A stretch of 64,000 nt of DNA from Yersinia entomophaga (lineage in GTDB: Bacteria > Pseudomonadota > Gammaproteobacteria > Enterobacterales > Enterobacteriaceae): the NCBI RefSeq assembly GCF_001656035.1, contig NZ_CP010029.1, positions 1,747,610 to 1,811,609 of the forward strand. The letters run 5' to 3'. Of this stretch, positions 53,846 to 63,936 are shown piece by piece; within the stretch, counting starts at the first letter, position 1, and the number at the start of each line of letters is the position of its first letter. The translations under genes were made by a program, and so were the position numbers. Under the pieces are notes generated by a model. It was not told where the DNA came from, ran no database searches, and worked only from the letters and a program-made list of their open reading frames with translations.

Positions 53846-54382
53846 TTAGAATGCGTCTTTATTACCGCGTTTCAGTAACTGTAAGATATCTTCCTGCTTC
53901 TCTTCAGGCTTTTCATCATCTTCGTCATCACCAAGTTCAATACCCAGCTGTTCCATCAATGCGTCGATGCGATCCAACGTCAGATCGACATAAGCCTGAT
54001 CTTCTTTGCTCAATACTTCGTCATTATCCAGACGATCCAGTAATGCATCCAGGCGTTCGTCATTTTCCAGCTTAGCCAGCTCTTCTTCCGGTGTCAGACG
54101 TGGTTTGGCTACAGGCTTAGGCGCAGCAGGCTTAGCTTTAACTTTGCCTTCAACCACCAGCGGTACAGGCACTTTACTGCCGATACGCGGATCTTTTTCC
54201 TGAACCTGAGTCTGGCCTTTCTTGTTGTTGGCCTCTACGTTGGTTCTCGCACCTGAGCGATTACCGCTGTGTCTTTTCTGACGTTTACGTTCGCGAGCTT
54301 CAAGATCAAGCTCTACGCGTGTCTTTTTATTACGCTTTGGTGTTGCGGTTTTGCCGCGCGGTGCTTTCGTTGGCTGGTTCAT
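53846..54382 (-). CDS. yihI: Der GTPase-activating protein YihI
   Basis: 178 residues. N-terminal half highly basic ([34 protein letters not shown]), C-terminal half acidic ([18 protein letters not shown]) with the conserved [20 protein letters not shown] and [18 protein letters not shown] helices. In E. coli it stimulates the GTPase Der and so tunes 50S assembly. First of yihI-small ORF-hemN on the minus strand; the csrC RNA gene lies upstream on the same strand. Confidence 0.93.
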   Translation of the reverse strand: MNQPTKAPRGKTATPKRNKKTRVELDLEARERKRQKRHSGNRSGARTNVEANNKKGQTQVQEKDPRIGSKVPVPLVVEGKVKAKPAAPKPVAKPRLTPEEELAKLENDERLDALLDRLDNDEVLSKEDQAYVDLTLDRIDALMEQLGIELGDDEDDEKPEEKQEDILQLLKRGNKDAF

Positions 54383-54466
54383 AACCTGTGCTCTTAAATT
54401 AGGTAAATAAATATAGGATTGGATTTAGTATAGGATTGCGGCGGAATCTAGCAGAAAGCAGACAAA

Positions 54467-54802
54467 GAAAAAAGGCGGCAGGTTGCCCTGTCGCCTTTTT
54501 TCGCACCTTCTGCGGAAGGATATCCTTACAGCGCAATCCGTGCGCTTATCCAACTTCCCTGTTTATCCCTTGACTACACGACACTCCATGTCGGTCTGTC
54601 CGTAAAATTTACCGCTCCTTGCAGCCTTCCTTTGCTCCGCCCGATCCTGGCATTTACTCGTTCTTCCTTGCCGACTTGAAAGTCACCATCCTGACTCATC
54701 CGTGGGTCATCGTCCTTAATCTCTGCTGATTCCTTTCGATTCCCTGAGACAACAACCCATCCCGAGTCGCTGATAATTTCCTTTTGGTACATCCCAGTAC
54801 CG
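54467..54802 (-). ncRNA. csrC: CsrC small RNA, antagonist of CsrA
   Basis: Minus-strand RNA of about 335 bases carrying about 20 GGA motifs, many as AAGGA, AGGGA or ACGGA, the binding sites by which CsrC sequesters CsrA. It ends in a terminator (GGCGACAGGGCAACCTGCCG then CCTTTTTTCTTTG) that is almost the same as that of E. coli csrC, and sits in the same place, between yihI and engB. The 5' end is estimated from the promoter and a first hairpin GGTAC-TGGGAT-GTACC that displays GGGA in its loop. E. coli CsrC is about 245 bases, so this one is longer. A 72-codon open frame inside is not a gene. Confidence 0.9.
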
Positions 54803-54808
54803 GCGATA

Positions 54809-54836
54809 ACTTTACTAGCCCGTTGTTTTTACTCAA
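54809..54836 (-). promoter_or_regulatory. Candidate csrC promoter
   Basis: On the minus strand TTGAGT (54836-54831), a 16-base spacer and TAAAGT (54814-54809), placing the start near 54802 at the foot of the first CsrC hairpin. TGTAAG just upstream could be half of a UvrY (SirA) site. Confidence 0.5.
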
Positions 54837-55087
54837 GACACTTACACCAATGCGGACTGGTTCAATTATCACCGTATTGATAATAGATTGTTTTTAAAGC
54901 AAGATTTCTTAACAATACTTAAAAAATAAGACATCGCCGCAGCAAAAAATGGGCAATCGCTTACAAAACATCAAGTTCCAGAGCCATTTTTCTCGCATAC
55001 TGAGTTAATCGAGATAAACCCCCCGCTTTCCCGCCGATGTAGTTATAATCCCCCCATGTTAGCTATCTCTTACGGAGACGAAAAATT

Positions 55088-55735
55088 TTGACCATTAAAA
55101 ACTATAACTATCATATGACCCATTTCGTCATCAGTGCTCCGGATATTCGCCATCTTCCGCGCGACGAAGGCATTGAGGTCGCATTTGCGGGCCGTTCCAA
55201 TGCGGGTAAGTCCAGCGCGCTTAACACATTGACCAACCAAAAAAGTCTGGCACGTACCAGTAAAACGCCGGGACGTACTCAGTTGATCAACCTGTTTGAA
55301 GTGACCGATGGTATCCGTCTGGTGGATTTACCGGGTTACGGTTACGCAGAAGTACCTGAAGAAATGAAAATCAAATGGCAGCGCGCGCTGGGTGAATATT
55401 TACAGAAGCGTAACTGCCTGAAAGGGCTGGTTGTGTTGATGGATATTCGCCATCCATTGAAAGATCTGGATCAGCAAATGATTACCTGGGCCGTTGCTGT
55501 AGGTACGCCAGTGATGCTGTTACTGACCAAAGCCGATAAATTGGCTTCCGGTGCGCGTAAAGCCCAGTTGAATATGGTTCGCGAAGCCATTATTCCTTTC
55601 ATGGGTGATATTCAGGTCGAAGCGTTCTCTTCACTGAAAAAAATTGGCGTTGATAAACTGCGGGAAAAACTGGACACCTGGTTCAGCGAAATTCCGCCGG
55701 AAGTGATGGAAGAACTGGAAGACGACGGCGAGTAA
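55088..55735 (+). CDS. engB: Ribosome biogenesis GTPase EngB (YihA/YsxC)
   Basis: 215 residues. Essential GTPase for large-subunit assembly. G1 [12 protein letters not shown], the switch region [13 protein letters not shown]3 [11 protein letters not shown] and G4 [12 protein letters not shown] are intact. The start is a TTG at 55088 ([18 protein letters not shown]), with GGAG about ten bases before; an ATG further in (the MTHF codon) would cut conserved residues little and remains possible. Convergent with spf and divergent from csrC. Confidence 0.95.
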   Translation: MTIKNYNYHMTHFVISAPDIRHLPRDEGIEVAFAGRSNAGKSSALNTLTNQKSLARTSKTPGRTQLINLFEVTDGIRLVDLPGYGYAEVPEEMKIKWQRALGEYLQKRNCLKGLVVLMDIRHPLKDLDQQMITWAVAVGTPVMLLLTKADKLASGARKAQLNMVREAIIPFMGDIQVEAFSSLKKIGVDKLREKLDTWFSEIPPEVMEELEDDGE

Positions 55736-55906
55736 GCAAGATTCCGCACTGTGATTAACCGGTTTATCTCTTAATCCTCCACTCTACGGGCGGCAGCCTC
55801 TGGTTGTTGCCCGGTATTGCTTCCCAGACTTAACCCCGCGTCCCTGTTTCTTCCCCAAATTGCATTCTAACGCTGAATAAATCGGCCAATGGCCGGATTG
55901 CGCCCA

Positions 55907-56016
55907 TAAAAAACGCCCCAGTCAATAAATGACTGGGGCGGCTAAAATATTCAGCCAAATCCGATTACGTGAAGTAAAAGGTCTGAAAGATAGAACATCT
56001 TACCTCTGTACCCTAC
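55907..56016 (-). ncRNA. spf: Spot 42 small RNA
   Basis: The minus strand from 56016 reads GTAGGGTACAGAGGTAAGAT and continues, with few changes from E. coli Spot 42, to the terminator GCCCCAGTC-loop-GACTGGGGC followed by TTTTTTAT. About 110 bases, as expected. Hfq-dependent RNA that represses galK, sdhC and many catabolic genes and is itself repressed by cAMP-CRP. It lies between polA (upstream, same strand) and convergent engB, the E. coli order. A TAGAGT just upstream may be its -10. Confidence 0.97.
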
Positions 56017-56162
56017 ATCTGTAACTCTACATCATTTTTTCGCAGGGCAAAAGAATTTTTTGTTGTATAGTTACACAAATTGGCACGATTCAGCGGTGAG
56101 GAACCGAGCATAATCGGCACCTAATGTAGCTTAATTACATAAAACGCTTTAATAATCGCCAC

Positions 56163-58970
56163 TTAGTGAGCCTGATCCCAATTCTTACCCACGCCGACAT
56201 CAACCTTCAACGGCACGTCCAATTCCATGCTCTGTTCCATCAGATCGCGAATCTTCTGAGTGGCACTTTCCAGCACGCTTTCATGCACTTCAAACACCAA
56301 CTCATCGTGTACCTGCATGATCACACGAACTAGAGGCTCTTCCTGCTGTTGTAACCAGTTATCTACTGCAATCATTGCTCGCTTAATAATATCGGCAGCG
56401 GTGCCTTGCATAGGCGCATTAATCGCTTCACGCTCCGCAGCTTTACGACGAGTGGCATTACGGGAGTTAATATCGGGCAGGTACAAGCGGCGCCCATCCA
56501 GAGTGGTCACATAACCTTGCTCGGCCGCTTGTTTACGCGTTCTTTCCATATATTCCAGCACCCCCGGATAACGCTCAAAATACAGATCCATGTAACGTTG
56601 AGCTTCCCCACGCGGAATATTCAGCTGACGCGCCAAACCAAAGGCGCTCATACCGTAAATCAAACCAAAGTTAATCGCCTTCGCGCTACGGCGCTGCTCT
56701 GAGGTTACATTTTCCAGCGCCACGCCAAAGACTTCTGCCGCCGTTGCCCGGTGAATATCTTTACCCGCAGCAAAAGCCGCCAGCAGGCCTTTATCCTGTG
56801 AAAGATGCGCCATAATTCTCAGTTCGATTTGAGAATAATCGGCAGCCAGAATGCTGTAATCGGTTGGTGCGATAAATGCCTGACGAATTCGTCGACCTTC
56901 CTCATTTCTTACAGGAATGTTTTGCAGGTTAGGATCGCGAGAAGATAAACGGCCGGTAGCCGTTACCGCCTGATGATATGAAGTATGTACTCGCCCGGAA
57001 ACCGGGTTAATCATTAAAGGTAACTTATCGGTATAGGTACTTTTCAGCTTGGCCAGGCCACGATATTCGAGAATAACCTTCGGCAGCGGGTAATCCAGCG
57101 CCAGTTCTGCCAACACTTCCTCATTGGTGGACGGCGCGCCGCCCGGCGTTTTTTTCAAAATGGGCAGTTTCTGCTTTTCATACAAAATGGCCTGTAGCTG
57201 CTTCGGCGACGCCAGATTAAAAGGTTCGCCTGCCAATTCGTGCGCCTGTTTCTCCAATTCAGCCAAACGAATGGTTAATTCTTGAGAATGCGTAGAAAGA
57301 ATAGATTGGTCGATTAACACGCCGGTGCGTTCTATATGCGACAAAACCGGCAGCAGCGGCATTTCAATTTCTCGGAAAATACGCAGTAAACCTTCGCTTT
57401 CCTGTAGCTTCGGCCACATGGCTAAATGCAATTGCAGAGTCACATCCGCATCTTCTGCCGCATAAGGCGAAGCCTGTTCCAGTGCAATCTGGTTGAAAGT
57501 CAGCTGGTTCTTACCTTTTCCGGCAATTTCTTCAAAAGTAATGGTTTTATGATTGAGATAACGCTCAGACAGGCTATCCATATCATGGCGGCCAGCAACG
57601 CTATTCAACACATAAGATTCCAGCATGGTGTCAAATTCGATGCCACGCAGATCGATATCATAACGAGCCAGCAGGCTTTTATCGAACTTCAGGTTCTGCC
57701 CGACTTTATGCGATTTCGCGTCTTCCAGCAGCGGTTTAAGGTGTGCCAATACCCAATCACGATCCAGCTGCGCTGGCGCGTCCAGATAATCATGAGCTAC
57801 GGGCAGATAAGCCGCTTCACCGGGAGCAATAGCGAAAGAAAGCCCGATGAGATTGGCAGTCAAAGTGTCTAAACCGTCAGTTTCTGTATCAAAAGCAAAG
57901 ACATCAGCCTTTTTCAGCCGCTCAAACCAATCGAAGAAAGTTTCTTCATCCAAAATGGTCTGGTAGTTTTCTTGTGAAAGCTGTGCCGTCACCTCAGCAA
58001 TCGGAGCAGCAATATCTACAGCGGCGGCAGCTTTACTATCACTCTTACCCGTCCCCGTCGGGCGCGGTTTATTGCCCTCCAGCCACTTTCCGCCTTCTAA
58101 ATCAACCAGCCAGCGTTTGAATTCATAACGCCCAAATAATGTATGCAGCTGATCGACATCGGGAGCCGAAACCGTCAACTCGCTACAAGTCACATCCAGC
58201 TCAACATCAGTTTTAATCGTAGCCAGTTTATAAGAGAGGTAGGCAACGTCTTTGTTCTGTTCCAGCTTGGCAGCCATGGTTTTCGCGCCGCGGAAAGTCA
58301 GGGTCGCGATTTTATCCAGATTGCTATAAAGCGTATCCAACCCACCTAAGCCTTGTAATAACGCCTGCGCGGTCTTTTCTCCCACGCCCGGCACGCCAGG
58401 AATGTTATCCGACGCGTCCCCCATCAGCGCCAGAAAATCGATGATCAGTTCTGGAGGTATGCCATATTTTTCGCATACTTCTTCTGGACCAAGGATGGTG
58501 TTGTTCATGGTATTGATCAGGGTGATATTTGGCGTGACTAACTGCGCCATATCTTTATCACCGGTGCTGATTAATACTGAGTGGCCGGCTTTCTCGGCTT
58601 CCTGCGCCAAAGTGCCAATCACGTCATCAGCCTCAACGCCAGAAACCGCTAACAGCGGCAGCCCCATCGCTTTCACCATTTGGTGTAACGGCTCAATCTG
58701 CGAGCGCAAATCATCAGGCATCGGCGGGCGGTGAGATTTATATTCAGCAAATAGCTCATCACGGAAGGTTTTACCTTTGGCATCAAAAACTACCGCAACA
58801 TGGCTTGGATGGTACTGTAGCAGCAGGCTGCGCAGCATGTTAAGCACGCCATACATCGCACCTGTTGGTTCCCCGCTGGCGTTGGTCAGTGGAGGAAATG
58901 CATGGTAGGCGCGATAGAGGTAAGAGGAGCCGTCAACCAGGATTAAGGGGTTTTCTGCGATTTGTGCCAT
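56163..58970 (-). CDS. polA: DNA polymerase I
   Basis: 935 residues. N-terminal 5'-3' nuclease ([39 protein letters not shown]), proofreading exonuclease (about 345-530, [11 protein letters not shown] and [12 protein letters not shown], active residues kept) and the family A polymerase: [45 protein letters not shown] and [11 protein letters not shown]. Okazaki fragment maturation and repair. Preceded by a 650-base AT-rich gap where E. coli has yihG and yihF. Confidence 0.98.
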   Translation of the reverse strand: MAQIAENPLILVDGSSYLYRAYHAFPPLTNASGEPTGAMYGVLNMLRSLLLQYHPSHVAVVFDAKGKTFRDELFAEYKSHRPPMPDDLRSQIEPLHQMVKAMGLPLLAVSGVEADDVIGTLAQEAEKAGHSVLISTGDKDMAQLVTPNITLINTMNNTILGPEEVCEKYGIPPELIIDFLALMGDASDNIPGVPGVGEKTAQALLQGLGGLDTLYSNLDKIATLTFRGAKTMAAKLEQNKDVAYLSYKLATIKTDVELDVTCSELTVSAPDVDQLHTLFGRYEFKRWLVDLEGGKWLEGNKPRPTGTGKSDSKAAAAVDIAAPIAEVTAQLSQENYQTILDEETFFDWFERLKKADVFAFDTETDGLDTLTANLIGLSFAIAPGEAAYLPVAHDYLDAPAQLDRDWVLAHLKPLLEDAKSHKVGQNLKFDKSLLARYDIDLRGIEFDTMLESYVLNSVAGRHDMDSLSERYLNHKTITFEEIAGKGKNQLTFNQIALEQASPYAAEDADVTLQLHLAMWPKLQESEGLLRIFREIEMPLLPVLSHIERTGVLIDQSILSTHSQELTIRLAELEKQAHELAGEPFNLASPKQLQAILYEKQKLPILKKTPGGAPSTNEEVLAELALDYPLPKVILEYRGLAKLKSTYTDKLPLMINPVSGRVHTSYHQAVTATGRLSSRDPNLQNIPVRNEEGRRIRQAFIAPTDYSILAADYSQIELRIMAHLSQDKGLLAAFAAGKDIHRATAAEVFGVALENVTSEQRRSAKAINFGLIYGMSAFGLARQLNIPRGEAQRYMDLYFERYPGVLEYMERTRKQAAEQGYVTTLDGRRLYLPDINSRNATRRKAAEREAINAPMQGTAADIIKRAMIAVDNWLQQQEEPLVRVIMQVHDELVFEVHESVLESATQKIRDLMEQSMELDVPLKVDVGVGKNWDQAH

Positions 58971-59582
58971 AAGGTGTCTTCATCTTTAATTGCTGAGTCT
59001 GGTGCTAAGAATGCCATAGCTGACAGCAAGAGACGAATCTTAGCGGCCTTTCTTGTGTGATTTTCGTGAGCGATCGCTGCATGATCGAACCGATCCGTTC
59101 TGTGGATAACTTTGTGAGTAAAAGAGTAAAGAGGATCTATTTTAATAACATTACCCATCGAGAGTATTATTAAAATACATATAAATCATTGAGTTAAAAT
59201 AATCTACATTCACAATTATCGTCATGAAATTTTTATCGTAATTGTGGATATTAGTTAATTGAACTTTTTATATAGGGAATTAATATTGGTGTATTTTCCT
59301 GGCGGAGAATATTGGATATCAAAATTTTAAAAACGGTGGATAGCTTTTCAGGCCCTATGGATGTGACGCTGGTATAAATTAAAACACCTTACTGTAAAAT
59401 GCTTAAGCGATATTTCTATAATCGATAGATTGGTTTTTAGGAATTTTCTTAAACTAATTGAATCAATTGAATATTCAATGAAGGAAAATCGTCATTTTAT
59501 TCCAGCCTAGTTAATTAAACGTTGTCACTTTATATTGATAATACAAATTTATTCCATGTTTATCATAGTGTTTTTTTAAGGT
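58971..59582. other. AT-rich intergenic region between dsbA and polA
   Basis: Over 600 bases with no credible gene. A perfect consensus DnaA box (TGTGGATAA, 59101-59109) lies 130 bases upstream of polA and a near-match (TGTGGATAT) about 140 bases further. E. coli carries yihF and yihG in this interval; nothing resembling them is left here. Confidence 0.6.
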
Positions 59583-59608
59583 AATAAACCGGCCGAAGCC
59601 GGTTTATT
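59583..59608 (-). terminator. Hairpin after dsbA
   Basis: AATAAACCGGC / GCCGGTTTATT with CGAA tetraloop, 15 bases downstream of the dsbA stop. Strong stem, but no clear U-run on the minus strand. Confidence 0.65.
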
Positions 59609-59623
59609 ATCACTGAATTATCA

Positions 59624-60247
59624 TTACTTTTGTTTAATCAAAAAGTTAACGACATCAGAATATTGTTTAGCGTAGGCTTCTTGTGAAGAGGTATCAATAC
59701 CGTCGTTTTTGATTTGGTATTTACCATTCACGAACATAGCAGGAACGCCGCGTAATCCGAGGTCTTCAGCCGCTTTTTGTTGTTGCGCGACCAATGATTT
59801 AACGACGAAGCTATTGATAGCACTATCATACTCTTCTGCAGGAACACCGGCTTTGATAAACACATTACGAATATCAGATGGAGTCTGAACAACCTGAGTT
59901 TTCTGCACACCTTCAAACATCAATGGAGTAATTTTATCTTCTACACCCAATGCCAAGGCAACAGCCCATGCCTGAGTTAACTCTTTACCTAGAGGCCCCA
60001 AAAAGTCTACATGATAACGAGTCATTTTAGTGCCTTCTGGCAGTGACTTCTTCACTGTTTCAGGCACTTTATATATCTCTTCAAACTGATAGCAATGTGG
60101 GCAATAGAATGAGAAGAACTCCAAAACCTGCGGCTCGCCTGTTGCCGGTTTATCTAAAGTCACATATTGGGAACCATCAGAAAATTGTGCTGCTGAGGCA
60201 CTAAATGCCATCACCATACCCACTAATGCAAGCCATACTTTATTCAT
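59624..60247 (-). CDS. dsbA: Periplasmic thiol:disulfide oxidase DsbA
   Basis: 207 residues with a signal peptide ([16 protein letters not shown], mature AQFSDG). Thioredoxin fold with the CPHC active site ([12 protein letters not shown]) and the cis-Pro loop [13 protein letters not shown]. Introduces disulfides into exported proteins; reoxidised by DsbB. Follows srkA by 27 bases on the minus strand, and in E. coli this pair shares a Cpx-responsive promoter. Confidence 0.98.
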   Translation of the reverse strand: MNKVWLALVGMVMAFSASAAQFSDGSQYVTLDKPATGEPQVLEFFSFYCPHCYQFEEIYKVPETVKKSLPEGTKMTRYHVDFLGPLGKELTQAWAVALALGVEDKITPLMFEGVQKTQVVQTPSDIRNVFIKAGVPAEEYDSAINSFVVKSLVAQQQKAAEDLGLRGVPAMFVNGKYQIKNDGIDTSSQEAYAKQYSDVVNFLIKQK

Positions 60248-60274
60248 ACAATAAAAATCTCCATTATCTTAACA

Positions 60275-61279
60275 TCAATACATTGGAATCAGCTGTAGAG
60301 GGGGTGCCTGCAACAACTTAACCTGCTCTGCAAATACCGAAGTCTGCTGTAACCAAAAATCAGGCTCCGCCATCCACGGAAAACTTTTAGGAAAAGCTGG
60401 ATCTTGCCAACGTCTGACGACCCAAGCCAGGTAATAAACCATACGCATAGCGCGTAAAGGTTCGATCAACGTTAATTCCCGCTGATCAAAATCTGCAAAT
60501 TCGCCATAAGCCTCCAGCAATATATCCAACTGAATAAGCTGCTCGCTACGTTCTCCATGTAATAACATCCAGAGATCCTGCACTGCCGGGCCATTACGCG
60601 AGTCATCCAAATCAACAAAAAATGGGCCGTCACGCCAAAGAATATTACCTGGGTGACAGTCTCCATGCAGACGAATAGGCTGCCAGTCAGTACGCCAGTA
60701 CTGTTTGATAGTATCAATAAGCAAATCTGTTGCAGCTAAAAACTTATCTTTCTGCTTGGTTGGAACCAACTCACAGTCTGCCAGCAGGCTTCGCGGTTCA
60801 GTCAGATATTCTTCAACGCTCATCGTTGGTCGGGTTATAAACCGGCTTTTGCTACCAACCCGATGTATTCGCCCGAGAAAGCGCCCGACCCACTCTAATT
60901 GATCCAGATTATCGATCTCATACTGACGCCCGCCCACGCTGGGGAATACAACAAAGAAAAAACCGCAGTGGGTATGCAAAGTCTGGCCATTCAGCGCTAA
61001 AGGCGCTACGGCCGGAATTTCTGCTTCCGCTAGATCGAGAGAAAAACGGTGCTCTTCCTCAATTTGGGCGGCATTCCAGCGCTCAGGTCGATAAAATTTC
61101 ACGACATAACGCTTCCGGTCTTCATCCATAAACTGATAAACCCGGTTTTCATAGCTGTTTAACGCCGTTAAACCTGAATCCACTCGCAATCCGACGCCTT
61201 CAAGGGCATCCATGATCAGGTCTGGAGACAATGACTGAAAATTAAAAGCAGAGTTATTTAGAACAGCATTTTTAGGCAT
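60275..61279 (-). CDS. srkA: Stress response kinase SrkA (YihE)
   Basis: 334-residue Ser/Thr kinase with an aminoglycoside-phosphotransferase fold. Nucleotide-binding VVKFYRPERW, the catalytic loop LHGDCHPGNILWRDG and metal motif VDLDDSRNGPAVQDLW are intact. In E. coli it protects against oxidative and envelope stress. The N-terminus is six residues longer than E. coli because the codon matching its Met is CTA here; the ATG at 61279 is the only option. Between yihD and dsbA. Confidence 0.95.
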   Translation of the reverse strand: MPKNAVLNNSAFNFQSLSPDLIMDALEGVGLRVDSGLTALNSYENRVYQFMDEDRKRYVVKFYRPERWNAAQIEEEHRFSLDLAEAEIPAVAPLALNGQTLHTHCGFFFVVFPSVGGRQYEIDNLDQLEWVGRFLGRIHRVGSKSRFITRPTMSVEEYLTEPRSLLADCELVPTKQKDKFLAATDLLIDTIKQYWRTDWQPIRLHGDCHPGNILWRDGPFFVDLDDSRNGPAVQDLWMLLHGERSEQLIQLDILLEAYGEFADFDQRELTLIEPLRAMRMVYYLAWVVRRWQDPAFPKSFPWMAEPDFWLQQTSVFAEQVKLLQAPPLQLIPMY

Positions 61280-61351
61280 CAGTTATTCACGGTGATCTAT
61301 TGATAGCAGAAGATAACATCATTCAAAAAACGTCGGCATTCATTGCCATGA

Positions 61352-61621
61352 CTAATCTTTAATGATGCCACGAGCCCGTAACAACGCCGTTTTGAAATCT
61401 TCTTCATAGTCTTTTTTCAAACCTGGAATGGTTTCTGTAGCGGCAGAACCTCGCATCTTCAGATGATAAATGAGAATATCGTCCGTCAAATCTGAAAAAT
61501 CGCCTTTAAAACCCGCTTCTATTGCCAGCTTTTGCAGGAACTGAATGAGATTCAGATCGGGTTCTTGTTGCCAGGCCGGATGTAAAAGTTCAATCAGTTC
61601 ATTTACGCGATGACATTTCAT
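61352..61621 (-). CDS. yihD: YihD family protein (DUF1040)
   Basis: 89 residues, [20 protein letters not shown] and [20 protein letters not shown], similar throughout to E. coli YihD. Small cytoplasmic protein of unknown function. Precedes srkA and dsbA on the minus strand; divergent from mobA, as in E. coli. Confidence 0.93.
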   Translation of the reverse strand: MKCHRVNELIELLHPAWQQEPDLNLIQFLQKLAIEAGFKGDFSDLTDDILIYHLKMRGSAATETIPGLKKDYEEDFKTALLRARGIIKD

Positions 61622-61772
61622 AGAAAAACTATCCTATTTGAAAATATGAAGACAAAGTAGCAGGGTTAGCCAGGTAGTGAAAGAGACCTAACTGTCAATA
61701 AAGGTAAATCCTTACTCCGTCACTGGTTTAGTTATACAATTCCTGAATCGCTTATTGTAATAAGGTCGGCCA

Positions 61773-62363
61773 ATGCAGCCAATGATTACCGGAATAATTC
61801 TCGCAGGAGGGCGCTCAACTCGAATGGGGGGGGAAGATAAGGGATTGCTTCAACTGAGCGGAAAATTGCTGTACCAGCATGTCGCAGATAAATTGGCTCC
61901 TCAGGTTAAGCATTTACTGATTAATACTAACCGCAATATCTCTTGCTATGAGAAATCCGGGATTCCAGTTTTTAGCGATATCACTGACGACTTTTCCGGC
62001 CCTTTGGCGGGAATGCTAGCAGGATTAAATATAGCCGCGACTGAATGGTGCATTTTTGTGCCTTGCGATGTCCCAGATATTCCATCAAATATGGTTGAGA
62101 AACTTTGGCAGGGCCGAAATAACACGCTGGCCGCTTATGTGAACGATGGTGAAAGAGATCATCCAACGCTGGTTTTACTGCATAAAAGCCTGATAACAAC
62201 ATTAGAGAACTATCTGGCAAATGGAGAAAGAAAACTAATGGTCTTACTCCAAAATATTCATGCTCAACGGGTTATATTTAATGAATCAGCAGAGATGTTT
62301 TGTAATTTAAATACGCCTGAAGACTGTGCGTTATGGGAAGAAAGGAATACAGAAAGACAATGA
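61773..62363 (+). CDS. mobA: Molybdenum cofactor guanylyltransferase MobA
   Basis: 196 residues. Attaches GMP to molybdopterin to form the guanine dinucleotide cofactor of enzymes such as nitrate and DMSO reductases. GTP-binding ILAGGRSTRMGGEDKGLL, SGPLAGMLAG, and the metal motif PCDVPDIP. The mobB ATG overlaps its TGA by four bases. Confidence 0.97.
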   Translation: MQPMITGIILAGGRSTRMGGEDKGLLQLSGKLLYQHVADKLAPQVKHLLINTNRNISCYEKSGIPVFSDITDDFSGPLAGMLAGLNIAATEWCIFVPCDVPDIPSNMVEKLWQGRNNTLAAYVNDGERDHPTLVLLHKSLITTLENYLANGERKLMVLLQNIHAQRVIFNESAEMFCNLNTPEDCALWEERNTERQ

Positions 62364-62878
62364 GCAAGCCAATTCCCCCACTCCTAGGAATAGCGGCATA
62401 CAGCGGCACAGGGAAAACGACATTACTGAAGCAACTTATTCCCCTATTACGACAGCGTGGCGTTCGGGTAGGGCTAATTAAGCATACTCATCATAATATG
62501 GATGTCGATACGCCAGGTAAAGATAGCTATGAGCTACGGAAAGCCGGTGCAGACCAGACATTAGTTGCTAGTGATAAACGTTGGGCGCTAATGACTGAAA
62601 CGCCAGATAATCCGTCATTGGATCTCCAATATTTAGCAAGCCGATTGGATGCAAACAGTATCGATCTCGTATTGGTCGAGGGGTTCAAACATGAGCCTAT
62701 CAATAAGATCGCCCTATATCGAGCGGCTGTAGGAAAACCTTTTACCGGAGTAATCGATAAGCATGTTATTGCGCTAGCAAGCGATGAACCGGCACCTACA
62801 GATTTACCGCAATTGGATATTAATCAACCCTATCATATTGCTGATTTCATCTGTTCCTGGCTGAAAAGTCAGTCTTAA
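62360..62878 (+). CDS. mobB: Molybdopterin-guanine dinucleotide biosynthesis adaptor MobB
   Basis: 172-residue GTP-binding accessory protein to MobA. P-loop AAYSGTGKTTLLKQL, GLIKHTHHNMDVDTPGKDSY and LVLVEGFKHEPINKI are the family landmarks. Start ATG at 62360 overlaps the mobA stop (ATGA); a nine-codon upstream extension lies inside mobA. Convergent with the rRNA operon at the right edge, the arrangement at E. coli rrnA. Confidence 0.96.
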   Translation: MSKPIPPLLGIAAYSGTGKTTLLKQLIPLLRQRGVRVGLIKHTHHNMDVDTPGKDSYELRKAGADQTLVASDKRWALMTETPDNPSLDLQYLASRLDANSIDLVLVEGFKHEPINKIALYRAAVGKPFTGVIDKHVIALASDEPAPTDLPQLDINQPYHIADFICSWLKSQS

Positions 62879-63582
62879 CTGCTGCTGATAGTATAAAGCT
62901 GGTCACGCCATTAGGTTGGCTCGAAGATGATGACTTAGCTGACTTTTCAACAGGACGCTTGCGCCTGACAGCCCACACTCTTGCCGCTAAAACCACTTTT
63001 CAAACAGCCACTTATTCACACCGTTAATAGCATCTTATAACACCCTGATAACTGGGCTAATTTGGGGTAGGGTTGCATCACATTGCCTAAAACTTCGGCA
63101 AAATCACCCTCATTGCAAGTTAACAACACAACAATCTAGATGATAAAAAAGGTTATTTGGTATGTAGCCTGACTCGTCAGTCACCGCCAGAGTTTTAACC
63201 AGCAGTTAAAAATCTTCTGTCTGTTACTCTTCGCAGTGAGGCCGGTAGTGTATCAGAGGCCTCAGCATCCCGACTGGCGACACGTTTTATCCCCTTACGC
63301 CCCACCGGATGCAAGCCTGGCTCTTGAGCTACCGCCGAGTGTGAATACCCGTTAATGGGGATGAGTTTCCGATAAAACCGACCTGGTTCGTTGGTTACAT
63401 GGCTTTTTAATAAAATATAAGCCCGGTGAGTGACTGTATCTGCCTGAAAATGCTGCGAATTTACTGCCTGAAAACGTCAACGGCGGCGCAATTTACCGGA
63501 TAAGCCGCCCCCTATGGAATGAAAATCGCCATATACGCCTTCAACGCCCGGCATTCCCGGGGGTTCCCATGCCCTTAAACGC
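62879..63582. other. Gene-free region between mobB and the rRNA operon terminators
   Basis: About 700 bases with no gene I can support. One frame stays open from inside the end of mobB for about 50 codons past its stop, but it has no start or known relative. Sequence of mixed composition, possibly decayed coding DNA. No tRNA is visible. Confidence 0.5.
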
Positions 63583-63610
63583 AAAAAGCCCCCCGCAATC
63601 GCAGGAGGCT
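63583..63610 (-). terminator. Second terminator of the rRNA operon
   Basis: On the minus strand AGCCTCCTGC pairs with GCGGGGGGCT around GATT, followed by TTTTTGC. Confidence 0.85.
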
Positions 63611-63665
63611 CGGTTCGAGGGCGGCAATGACTTTTATCCGCCTCGCGTCTGTCTTTTTTCCATAG

Positions 63666-63693
63666 CAAAAACCCCACGCTTTTGGCATGGGGT
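63666..63693 (-). terminator. First terminator of the rRNA operon
   Basis: On the minus strand ACCCCATGC pairs with GCGTGGGGT around CAAAA, followed by TTTTGCT, 15 bases after the 5S 3' end. Confidence 0.92.
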
Positions 63694-63707
63694 CTTGGCT
63701 TGATTTG

Positions 63708-63827
63708 ATGCCTGGCAGTGTCCTACTCTCGCATGGGGAGACCCCACACTACCATCGGCGCTACGGCGTTTCACTTCTGAGTTCGGCATGGGATCAGGTG
63801 GGACCACCGCGCTATTGCCGCCAGGCA
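63708..63827 (-). rRNA. rrf: 5S ribosomal RNA
   Basis: 120 bases on the minus strand beginning TGCCTGGCGGCAATAGCGCG and ending CTGCCAGGCAT, with the closing terminal stem intact and nearly the same as E. coli 5S (ends differ only in a few bases such as GGACAC for GGAAC near the 3' side). Last RNA of an operon whose position beside mobB corresponds to E. coli rrnA. No tRNA lies between it and 23S. Confidence 0.98.
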
Positions 63828-63936
63828 AATTCTGTTTTAATCAACCCGCCACGTGATTTACATCACACAGCCAGTCAATCCAATCTGTTAACAATGCTGA
63901 AAATCAAAACGCTCTCTAAAACACCTTCGGTGTTGT

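Noticed and set aside
54574..54792. 72-codon open frame on the minus strand, rich in Gly, Lys and Glu
   Set aside because: It lies wholly inside csrC; its composition comes from the repeated GGA motifs of the RNA.
58943..59158. 71-codon minus-strand frame overlapping the polA start
   Set aside because: Out of frame with polA, no family match, overlaps its ribosome site.
62879..63050. Open frame running on from within mobB for about 50 codons
   Set aside because: No start codon of its own and no recognised family; could be decayed coding sequence but cannot be supported.
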